NCBI GenBank assembly: GCA_016928975.1
Contig: JAFGJR010000073.1
Location: 1 to 46,406 of the forward strand
DNA: 46,406 nucleotides
Direction of reading: 5' to 3'
DNA from: Sedimentisphaerales bacterium
GTDB lineage: Bacteria > Planctomycetota > Phycisphaerae > Sedimentisphaerales > SG8-4
Part shown: one piece after another, positions 8,514 through 14,908 of the stretch
How the letters are laid out: every line of letters starts with the position of its first letter
Numbering within the stretch: the stretch's first letter is position 1
Notes under the pieces: model-generated
What the model was told of the DNA's origin: nothing
The model's input: the letters and a program-made list of their open reading frames with translations, nothing else
The model's database searches: none
Program-made: the position numbers and the translations under genes

Positions 8514-10001
8514 ATGAATGCGAAACGTCGATCCGTTGTGGCGATCCTGGTGATCGCCGTAGCCGTCACGGCGGCCTTTCTCCCCTTGTCTTGCCGGCGG
8601 GCCGCAGGACCGCAGGCGTCCGTCGGTGAGCCTGCCGATGCGAATGTTGTCGCCAGGATTGGCGACTACGAGATCACCCGGCGAGACGTGATCCAGCGGT
8701 TGGCAATGGAGATTCGCCCGCACAGGGAGGAGTCCACCGGGCCCCAGGAGCCGGTGACCGCCGAGGCGGTCCTGCTCGATCTGATCTCGGAAAAGGCATT
8801 GATCCTGGAGGGACGCAAGCTCGGCGCTCTCAACGACCCGACCATCCTGTCCTATGTCGATCGGCAGAAACGGCAGAAGTTGGGCTCGGCGGCCGTCCTG
8901 GACTACATGCGCCAGAACCTGACGGTCAGCGACGCAGAGATCGACGAGGTGATGAAGAGCCAGCCCAACATGAGCCGCGAACAGGTCAGCGCGCAGGTGC
9001 AGAGGGCCAAGGGGATGCCACTGCTGGAGCAGTTCACCCAGCAACTGTTCACGAAGTTCCATTACAGGCCGCTGAAGGAGAATTTCGCGAGCGCGGCCCG
9101 GATTCACGATCGCCTGCTGCACAGGCCGGCCCAAACCCGCCGCGAAAGCTGGATTCTGAACAGCCAGATGAGGGACGAGCTGACCCAGGAGGAGAAGGAT
9201 CTTGTCCTGGCGACCTACGACGGCGGCAAGGTGACTCTGCGGGATTGGTTTGAGACGCTGGGCGACATCGTTCCGCCACGACGGCCGCAGAATCTGAACA
9301 CGGCGGAAGGGGTCGAGCAGCTCCTCGACAGAACGTCGCGAGGGGCGATCCTGGTCGCCGAGGCGAAGGCTCGAGGCTACGACAAGAATCCCCAGTACCT
9401 GCGAGAGATCAGGGACCTGGAGGATCAGCAGATTCTCTACAAGGTGCAGAGCGACAAAGTCAGGGATATACCGGAGCCCAATGCCGCGCAGATCGAAGCG
9501 TTCTACGAGAGGAACAAGGACTGGTTTGTCGAGGGCCCGTTCCTGAACGTCGATCAGATCTGGTGCAAGGATCTGGCGGCCGCTCAGGAGGCCAGGCGGA
9601 CACTGGACGGCGGCGCGGACTTCCGCTCGGTGAAGGAGACCTATTCGCTCCAGAAGAACGTGGAGCCGTACAACATCTATCGCGGGGGTGAAGGCCCGTT
9701 CTGGGAGGATCTGTGGAAGGGCGAGCCCAATCAGGTCGTGGGGCCGGTGAAGGGGTTCTACGAGCAGGGGCTCGCGTGGCGCGTGGTGAGAATCCTGGAG
9801 AAGACGCCGGCCAAGACCCGGCCGTACTCCGACCAGATCCACGACACCGTCAAGTGGACGATGCTCGCGGAACAGAGAAAGGCGCGCCTGGACCTGTACT
9901 ACAAAGAGCTTCGCGAGAAGTACCAGTACGAGTTGTACACGGACCGGATCGAAGGCATCGATCCCCTGGACCCTGCTGTCTATGAGCAGTTGAAGAGATG
10001 A
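8514..10001 (+). CDS. Exported SurA/PrsA-like peptidyl-prolyl isomerase, probable lipoprotein
   Basis: A 495-residue exported protein. Residues 1-27 form a signal sequence ending in LPLSC, a non-canonical lipobox, so lipid attachment is possible but not certain. The layout is that of SurA/PrsA chaperones: an N-terminal SurA-like helical region (VVARIGDYEITRRDVIQRL, then AVLLDLISEKALILEGRKLG), a long helical middle and a parvulin-like domain near 345-425 (VDQIWCKDLAAAQEARRTL...GADFRSVKETYS). These proteins fold outer-membrane or secreted proteins. Many parvulin active-site residues cannot be recognised, so it may be a chaperone only. It starts 2 nt after hisG and is followed 54 nt later by an LptF/G permease, which suggests an envelope-biogenesis pair. 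Confidence 0.72.
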   Translation: MNAKRRSVVAILVIAVAVTAAFLPLSCRRAAGPQASVGEPADANVVARIGDYEITRRDVIQRLAMEIRPHREESTGPQEPVTAEAVLLDLISEKALILEGRKLGALNDPTILSYVDRQKRQKLGSAAVLDYMRQNLTVSDAEIDEVMKSQPNMSREQVSAQVQRAKGMPLLEQFTQQLFTKFHYRPLKENFASAARIHDRLLHRPAQTRRESWILNSQMRDELTQEEKDLVLATYDGGKVTLRDWFETLGDIVPPRRPQNLNTAEGVEQLLDRTSRGAILVAEAKARGYDKNPQYLREIRDLEDQQILYKVQSDKVRDIPEPNAAQIEAFYERNKDWFVEGPFLNVDQIWCKDLAAAQEARRTLDGGADFRSVKETYSLQKNVEPYNIYRGGEGPFWEDLWKGEPNQVVGPVKGFYEQGLAWRVVRILEKTPAKTRPYSDQIHDTVKWTMLAEQRKARLDLYYKELREKYQYELYTDRIEGIDPLDPAVYEQLKR

Positions 10002-10055
10002 CGACGTCAGTCAGTCTCGGATTTCGAGATTCGAGGTTCGGATTCCTGTTCCGGT

Positions 10056-11660
10056 ATGATCTTCACGCTGCAACGATACATATTTCGTGACCTTTTCAAA
10101 ATCTTCGTCCTGACGACGATCGGGCTGACGTTGATCCTGAGTCTCGGCGGGATTCTCCGGCCTGTCCAGGAGTATGGGGTAGGTCTGCGGCAGGTGGTGC
10201 ACATCCTGGTGTACTTCATGCCCGTCACGCTGACCTTCGTTTTGCCCATAGCGGCATTGTTCGCCTCGGCGCTGGCGTACGGACGGTTCGCCAGTGACAA
10301 CGAGCTTGATGCCTGTCGCGCCAGCGGAATTGGGATCTCCACACTCGTCTATCCGGGGCTGATCCTGGCCATTCTCGTGGCCATCGCGAACCTGCTTCTG
10401 GGCTTCCATGTCATGCCGTATTTCTTCCGCCTCGCCGAGCGATCCCTCAAGGCCGACGCCAAGCAGATCCTGTTCCGCAACATACAACGACACGGGTACT
10501 ATGCCCTGCCACCCAAAGACCAGTACCTCATCTATGCCGATCACGCCGATCCGAAGACCGACACGCTCTACGGGATCATCGTGATGGAGTCGTCGCTGAG
10601 GGGATTCAAGCGGATCATCACGTGTGAATCCGCACGTGTGTCCTTCAATCCTCGCGGGCGATCCAACGAAGTCCGCCTGGCCACGCGGAACACGCGGCAG
10701 TTGGGCGGCCCCGGGGACACCTGGTGGGTCGAGAACGAGGCGGCTTCGATCCGGCAGGAGTTCGGCTCTCTGCTGGGCGATGACATCAAGTTCAAGAAGA
10801 TCGACGAGATGAAGCAGATTCGCGTCAATCCGATGCTGTTTGACCCGGTGGCGGAGGCGGCTCACAACGCTTATGTGCGGCTGGTGGCGGAGCTGCTGGT
10901 GCAGGACATCCGGGCGAAGCTGAGCACGGCGCCTTCCGCTTCCTATGACCTCAGCGGCGAATCCGGGACGATGAGCTTCTCTGCCGCCGGGTGCACGCTG
11001 GCCGACGAGCCCACGATTTCCCTTCAGCCCCCGGTGACCGTGGAGGAACGTGGCAACACAGCGGACAAACCGCCGCGAAGACTTCGCTGCCAGAAGGCCG
11101 TTCTGCATCTCGACGACAGCATGGGCGACGTGCAGTTGTACCTGCTGCTGTCCAACGCCAAGGTCGTCGAGACCGGACAGTCGGTGGTGCATCATGCCAT
11201 CGCGGGTCTGGCCTTGCCCGAATCCATCCGGGAGGCCCTCGGCCCGTCGGGCGAGGCGAACCTGGAACTCGAGACCGGGCGTTCGAATTCCTTGTTGAAA
11301 GGCCCGCCGAGTCCCAGGCTGGTTCAGTTGCAGGGAATCGTGAACCGGCAGATCCACGACACGCTGATCGATATCACCGGCGAGATCCACTCGCGTCTGG
11401 TCTTCGGCATCGGCTGTGTTCCGATGATCCTGATCGGCATCGCCTTGGGCATCCTCAAGCGCGGCGGACACCTCCTCAGCGCCTTTGGCGCCAGTTGCGT
11501 GCCCGGCGCGGTCCTGGTCGTCGCCATCATCAGCGGCAAGCAGGTCGCCGGCAACACCCGCTGGGGCGAGGCCACCCCCGGCGTCCTGATCATGTGGTCC
11601 GGACTGGTCTTCTTGCTCCTGTTGACTGCGTTCCTCTACACCCGCCTCGTGCGTCACTGA
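10056..11660 (+). CDS. LptF/LptG-family lipopolysaccharide export permease
   Basis: A 534-residue inner-membrane protein of the YjgP/YjgQ family, which with LptB drives LPS from the inner membrane onto the Lpt bridge. The N-terminus has the family signature MIFTLQRYIFRDLFKIF and membrane segments near 12-33, 50-75 and 100-125 (including VLPIAALFASALAYGRFASDNEL and ELDACRASGI). A large periplasmic region follows, then three segments in the last 90 residues (LIGIALGILKRGGHLLSAFG). At 534 residues it is well above the usual 350-400, the excess being in the periplasmic part. It supports an LPS-type outer membrane in this organism. I cannot tell LptF from LptG; only one copy is in the window. No strong ribosome site is visible. 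Confidence 0.85.
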   Translation: MIFTLQRYIFRDLFKIFVLTTIGLTLILSLGGILRPVQEYGVGLRQVVHILVYFMPVTLTFVLPIAALFASALAYGRFASDNELDACRASGIGISTLVYPGLILAILVAIANLLLGFHVMPYFFRLAERSLKADAKQILFRNIQRHGYYALPPKDQYLIYADHADPKTDTLYGIIVMESSLRGFKRIITCESARVSFNPRGRSNEVRLATRNTRQLGGPGDTWWVENEAASIRQEFGSLLGDDIKFKKIDEMKQIRVNPMLFDPVAEAAHNAYVRLVAELLVQDIRAKLSTAPSASYDLSGESGTMSFSAAGCTLADEPTISLQPPVTVEERGNTADKPPRRLRCQKAVLHLDDSMGDVQLYLLLSNAKVVETGQSVVHHAIAGLALPESIREALGPSGEANLELETGRSNSLLKGPPSPRLVQLQGIVNRQIHDTLIDITGEIHSRLVFGIGCVPMILIGIALGILKRGGHLLSAFGASCVPGAVLVVAIISGKQVAGNTRWGEATPGVLIMWSGLVFLLLLTAFLYTRLVRH

Positions 11661-11768
11661 CGCGCCCAGGAACGCAAGATGATGGACACAGGAATCATGA
11701 GTGAATGATCCCTGCGCGTCCGCCGCTCCACCCCTTCGGTACTCCGCGGCTCCAGTCCCTCGCCCGAT

Positions 11769-13118
11769 TCAGCCGGTTGTCTGTCGCGTCTGCTGCCTGA
11801 CGGCCTGGCGGACTTCGCGGTTGATTCGGACGCTGCACCAGTGCTGGCCGCACATGGAGCAGTAGTCGGCGGAGCGCGTCGCGGCGGCACCCATCTCCCG
11901 GCATGCCTCGTGGTGCATCCGGTCGGCGGTCTTCGGATCGAGGGATTCGCTGAAATGTGTTTGCCAGTCCAGGTCGCTCCGGGCGACGCTCAGCTTCCTG
12001 TCGCGTTCATCGGCGCCCTTGAGTCCGCGTGCGATATCCGCCGCATGAGCGGCGATCCGGGCGGCGACGACTCCCGCTCGTACGTCGTCGGCGTTCGGGA
12101 GTCCCAGGTGCTCTCGCGGCGTGACATAGCACAGGAAGGAGGCGCCGTAGAACGCCGCGGCGCAGCCCCCGATGGCAGAAGTGATGTGATCGTACCCCGG
12201 CGCGATGTCGGTAACCAGGGGGCCAAGCACGTAGAAGGGGGCGCCATGGCAGATTTCCCGCTGGAGTTCCATATTTCGCTGGATCTGGTCGAAGGGCACG
12301 TGGCCGGGACCTTCCACCATGACCTGGCAGCCGCGTTCCTGGGCCCTGGCGGTCAGCTCGCCCAGGGTTCGCAGCTCCGCAAGCTGCGCCTCGTCGGTGG
12401 CGTCGGCGATCGCGCCGGGTCGCAGGCCGTCACCGAGTGAGAAACACACGTCGTACTCGACCATGATGTCACACAGGTCGTCGAACAGCTCATACATGGG
12501 GTTCTGCTTGTCGTGGTAGAGCATCCACTTGGCCAGCAGGGCACCGCCCCTACTGACGATACCGGCGACTCGCTTCCCGACGAAGGGCAGGTGCTCCCGG
12601 AGCACGCCGGCGTGGATTGTGAAGAAGTCCACGCCCTGGCGGGCCTGCTTCTCAATCGTTCGTAGGATGATATCGTTGTCGATGTCCTCGACGTTCCTGC
12701 CCTCGATGACCTGGTAGATCGGGACGGTGCCGAAAGGGACAGGACAGTGCGCGAGCAGCTCACTGCGAATCGCGTCGAGGTTGCCGCCCGTGCTGAGGTC
12801 CATCACGGCGTCGGCGCCGACCTCCAGTGCCGCTTGCAGCTTTTCGATCTCGGCCCCCACGGAGGAACGAACGCTGCTGGTCCCGATATTGGCGTTGACC
12901 TTGGTTCGGAGGATTCTGCCGATGCCCGTTGGCTGTAGGGGCAAGTTTGAAACCTGCCCATGCTGGGCTGCCAGATGATGCACATTGGCCGGAATGACCA
13001 GCCGTCCCGCGGCAAGCTCCGTCCGAACAAGCTTGGCATCCACTCCCTCATCGTGGGCCACGGCCTGCATGGCTTGCGTGATCGTCCCGGCTCGTGCATG
13101 CTCCAATTGCGTCGTCAT
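11769..13118 (-). CDS. thiC: Phosphomethylpyrimidine synthase ThiC with a repeat-derived insertion
   Basis: A 449-residue radical-SAM enzyme that turns 5-aminoimidazole ribotide into the HMP-P moiety of thiamine. Family blocks include KVNANIGTSS, DAVMDLSTGG, GVDFFTIHAGV, SLGDGLRPG, MVEGPGHVPFDQI, TDIAPGYDHITSAIG, YVTPREHLGLP and the C-terminal iron-sulfur motif CSMCGQHWC (CX2CX4C). It is the short form, lacking the N-terminal ThiC-associated domain. Between IPANVHH and PTGIGRILRTK there are about 10 residues more than in the E. coli protein or other short forms; the extra GQVSNLPLQ is coded by a palindromic repeat (12935-12959). The start has a GAGGAG ribosome site. It is controlled by the TPP riboswitch upstream. 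It is convergent with the LptF/G gene. Confidence 0.95.
   Translation of the reverse strand: MTTQLEHARAGTITQAMQAVAHDEGVDAKLVRTELAAGRLVIPANVHHLAAQHGQVSNLPLQPTGIGRILRTKVNANIGTSSVRSSVGAEIEKLQAALEVGADAVMDLSTGGNLDAIRSELLAHCPVPFGTVPIYQVIEGRNVEDIDNDIILRTIEKQARQGVDFFTIHAGVLREHLPFVGKRVAGIVSRGGALLAKWMLYHDKQNPMYELFDDLCDIMVEYDVCFSLGDGLRPGAIADATDEAQLAELRTLGELTARAQERGCQVMVEGPGHVPFDQIQRNMELQREICHGAPFYVLGPLVTDIAPGYDHITSAIGGCAAAFYGASFLCYVTPREHLGLPNADDVRAGVVAARIAAHAADIARGLKGADERDRKLSVARSDLDWQTHFSESLDPKTADRMHHEACREMGAAATRSADYCSMCGQHWCSVRINREVRQAVRQQTRQTTG
12935..12959 (+). repeat. Dispersed palindromic repeat copy inside thiC
   Basis: GTAGGGGC, a TTTGAAA centre and CCTGCCC form an imperfect palindrome read in frame on the minus strand as GQVSNLPLQ. 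A second copy of the same design lies at 46291-46315, identical at about 19 of 25 positions. It sits exactly where ThiC has surplus residues. Confidence 0.7.
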
Positions 13119-13142
13119 GATCCTGCACTCCTCGTCGCCAAC

Positions 13143-13170
13143 AAAAAAATCGCTCCCGCGGGAAGCGATT
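13143..13170 (-). terminator. Riboswitch terminator upstream of thiC
   Basis: On the minus strand AATCGCTTCCCG pairs with CGGGAGCGATT and is followed by seven T (13149 down to 13143), 25 nt before the thiC start. The 5' arm AATCGCTT (13170-13163) is the exact complement of AAGCGATT (13206-13199) in the 3' strand of riboswitch helix P1. This gives a mutually exclusive antiterminator. Confidence 0.92.
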
Positions 13171-13200
13171 TGGCGATCACTGATGATCCGGTTTTCCGAA

Positions 13201-13309
13201 TCGCTTTCCTACGCAGGCCTTCTCGCCCCGACACAATCCGGAGCGACTATCCCGATCAGGTTCAAAGGGTTCTGTCTCAGACCCGCCTACGGCAGGCCAC
13301 CCCTAGCGA
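13201..13309 (-). promoter_or_regulatory. TPP riboswitch (THI element)
   Basis: Read on the minus strand, the aptamer opens with TCGCTAGGGGTGG, has the conserved CTGAGA (13280-13275), then ACCCTTTGAACCTGATC (13270-13254) and GGGATAG. An optional hairpin (TCGCTCC / GGGGCGA, about 13245-13222) follows, then GGCCTGCGTAGGAAAGCGA, the usual 3' end. P1 is TCGCT (13309-13305) with AGCGA (13205-13201). With TPP bound, P1 holds the AAGCGATT strand and the terminator forms; without TPP that strand can pair with the terminator arm and thiC is transcribed. Confidence 0.96.
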
Positions 13310-13318
13310 CCAGACCCC

Positions 13319-13346
13319 ATTATACGATGCAAGTCGAGCCATTCAA
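13319..13346 (-). promoter_or_regulatory. thiC promoter
   Basis: On the minus strand TTGAAT (13346-13341), a 16-nt spacer and a perfect TATAAT (13324-13319). Transcription would begin near 13312, just before the riboswitch aptamer. The 135 nt between this promoter and the next gene hold nothing recognisable. Confidence 0.75.
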
Positions 13347-13481
13347 ACAATTCCTCTGAACCCCGAAGGCTGCATTCCAAGCCGCCGCACTCGAACCTCA
13401 AATGCGTGGAGCATGAAAGGAAGGCGGGTAGGAGGCGAAGAGCAAAAGGGACCGCCATTTGTTGGGCATCGTGCCTGTGCC

Positions 13482-14189
13482 TCATGACACTTGTTCGACC
13501 GAGACACTGAGTTTGTAGCGGTAGAGCGACACCCCCTGGACTCGCTGTGTGGCCAGAATCAAGTCGTCCGAGATATCCCTGGCGATAATGGCGCCTCGAC
13601 ACGGTCCCTTGTCGAGGTGTTTATCAACCCATCCCATATAGTAGAGGAGTTGACCCAATGCCTTGTTCCGACCGCGCGAGACCTTAAGCTCGAACACCAC
13701 GAATCGGCCAGTCCTGTCTCTCGCCAAGATGTCGATCCGGCCCTCATCCACCGAAAACTCCACTCCGGTTTGCTCACCCTCGCAATACAGTTGGAGTCCC
13801 GCCTCGACACGATCAAGGTTGTTCGCGAGATAATCCCGAAGATCGGTTTCTGCTGCGAATGCTTGATCTTCGTCGGCCTCATCGGAAGACGCGATCTCGC
13901 CGCGCCCAGCGAGGAAGTCTCCATAGCGAGCCTTGAGATTCAACCAGAACGCAGCCATGTGCTGACCCCAAGGGGTATTGCCGGTGGGCCAATAGCGATC
14001 CTTGAATGAGTCGAAGAGTCCCTTTCGAGTGAAGATGTCGATTACGTAGCCGCGGCGGAGCGAAGACGTATACGAAAGGTCCCACTCGATCTCCATCTTG
14101 CGAATCTCCGCCATTTCTTGCCCAAGGCCTTGTTCGGCACCGAAGAGATACGCCTGCTTGAGAGGCATGTACTTCTGCTCGTCGCTCAT
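13482..14189 (-). CDS. PD-(D/E)XK nuclease-like protein (NucS/DUF91 type C-terminal domain)
   Basis: A 235-residue protein. The C-terminal half has EFSVDEGRIDILARDRTGRF followed by FVVFELKVSRG, the Asp...Glu-X-Lys pattern of the PD-(D/E)XK fold as found in NucS/DUF91 endonucleases, then LGQLLYYMGWV. The N-terminal half (about 1-120) has a helical region (EQGLGQEMAEIRKMEIEWDL) and a Trp-rich segment that I cannot assign. The reading frame is open 37 codons further upstream, but ATG 14189 has GGAAG 4 nt before it and gives a sensible spacing of 28 nt to the DUF2442 gene. It is the last gene of a minus-strand operon with DUF4160 and DUF2442. A DNA-cutting role is likely from the motif; the target is unknown. 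Confidence 0.72.
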   Translation of the reverse strand: MSDEQKYMPLKQAYLFGAEQGLGQEMAEIRKMEIEWDLSYTSSLRRGYVIDIFTRKGLFDSFKDRYWPTGNTPWGQHMAAFWLNLKARYGDFLAGRGEIASSDEADEDQAFAAETDLRDYLANNLDRVEAGLQLYCEGEQTGVEFSVDEGRIDILARDRTGRFVVFELKVSRGRNKALGQLLYYMGWVDKHLDKGPCRGAIIARDISDDLILATQRVQGVSLYRYKLSVSVEQVS

Positions 14190-14217
14190 ACGACTTCCAT
14201 TGTCAACGAAGGATGAC

Positions 14218-14463
14218 CTACGCTTTCTCCACGACTCTGCACTTGGCGCGGATGAATTCGGGGTCAAGGTCCGCGCCGCATTCCCATTCCACCGTGTCAA
14301 ATGCGATACGTACGCGTTTGAATTGCTCGAGATCTCTGATCTTCTTGAAGACGCCGAAATCCAGGTAGGGAGTCATATCGAAAATGCCTTCGATGCCGTC
14401 ATCGAAAGCCACGACGAGAGAGAAGTCCTCCTTGGGTTGGACACTTACGACCGCTGGGTACAT
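14218..14463 (-). CDS. DUF2442-family protein, candidate antitoxin
   Basis: An 81-residue protein with the DUF2442 pattern: VVSVQPKEDFSLVVAFDDGIEGIFDMTPYL near the N-terminus and VRIAFDTVEWECGADLDPEFI near the C-terminus. Small DUF2442 proteins are often paired with a DUF4160 gene, as here (12 nt apart), and such pairs have been predicted to be toxin-antitoxin modules; which partner is the toxin is uncertain. No active site is visible. It may take part in repression of the shared promoter, which has a palindrome at its start of transcription, but it shows no clear DNA-binding motif. Confidence 0.8.
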   Translation of the reverse strand: MYPAVVSVQPKEDFSLVVAFDDGIEGIFDMTPYLDFGVFKKIRDLEQFKRVRIAFDTVEWECGADLDPEFIRAKCRVVEKA

Positions 14464-14475
14464 TCCAAAGTCCTC

Positions 14476-14742
14476 CTACTGAAGAGGCTGAATCTTGAAG
14501 GGCTCATCGCCATTCATCACCAGGCTCCAATTGGCCATCAACTCCTCTTGATGAAGTTCTACCCACGCTTGGACAAGCTTCCGCTGCCGAGCTGGAAGGG
14601 AGCCCTGGATGATCTCTCCGCTACGGATGTCTACGGAAGCTCTGAACTCGTTGTAGAACGCATGGAAATGCGGGGGATTGTGTTCCCCGGGTGCGAAATA
14701 CAGTCGGATGATAATGCCGTAGAACATCGATATGGTTGGCAT
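14476..14742 (-). CDS. DUF4160-family protein, candidate toxin partner
   Basis: An 88-residue protein with the DUF4160 signature: MPTISMFYGIIIRLYF, then EHNPPHFHAFYNEF with its His cluster, and LPARQRKLVQAWVELHQEEL. The frame extends 19 codons upstream, but ATG 14742 is chosen because AAGGAG lies 9 nt before it and the family begins PTIS. It is the first gene of a three-gene minus-strand operon (DUF4160, DUF2442, PD-(D/E)XK protein). The conserved HFHAF pattern suggests a functional site, perhaps metal or nucleotide related; this is not established. The family function is unknown. Confidence 0.82.
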   Translation of the reverse strand: MPTISMFYGIIIRLYFAPGEHNPPHFHAFYNEFRASVDIRSGEIIQGSLPARQRKLVQAWVELHQEELMANWSLVMNGDEPFKIQPLQ

Positions 14743-14765
14743 GCGCTTGTTCTCCTTTGTTAGTC

Positions 14766-14811
14766 GGCCAACGTTGGCCATGATGATACCGTTGCGCACG
14801 GGTCGTTACAA
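14766..14811 (-). promoter_or_regulatory. Promoter and palindromic operator of the DUF4160 operon
   Basis: On the minus strand TTGTAA (14811-14806), a 17-nt spacer and TATCAT (14788-14783). Transcription would start near 14776, within a perfect 14-bp palindrome, GGCCAACGTTGGCC (14766-14779). This is how autoregulated toxin-antitoxin operons are commonly arranged. The promoter separates the operon from the ATPase gene upstream. Confidence 0.65.
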
Positions 14812-14908
14812 GCTGAAATCCATGCCACCCGCGGACAAGGGCCGCGGATTGTCCAACTGGCTGGCTGGATCGCTTCACTGCCGGTGGCTTAGCAGCCCAC
14901 TGGACGCC

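Noticed and set aside
8391..9842. Minus-strand open frame of 483 codons
   Set aside because: It is antisense to the SurA-like gene, without ribosome site or motif.
10011..11657. Minus-strand open frame of 548 codons
   Set aside because: It is antisense to the LptF/G gene, whose membrane segments and family signature are clear.
14829..14847. Terminator between the OLD-like ATPase and DUF4160 genes
   Set aside because: CCGCGG repeats could form a 6-bp stem, but there is no T-run on either side.
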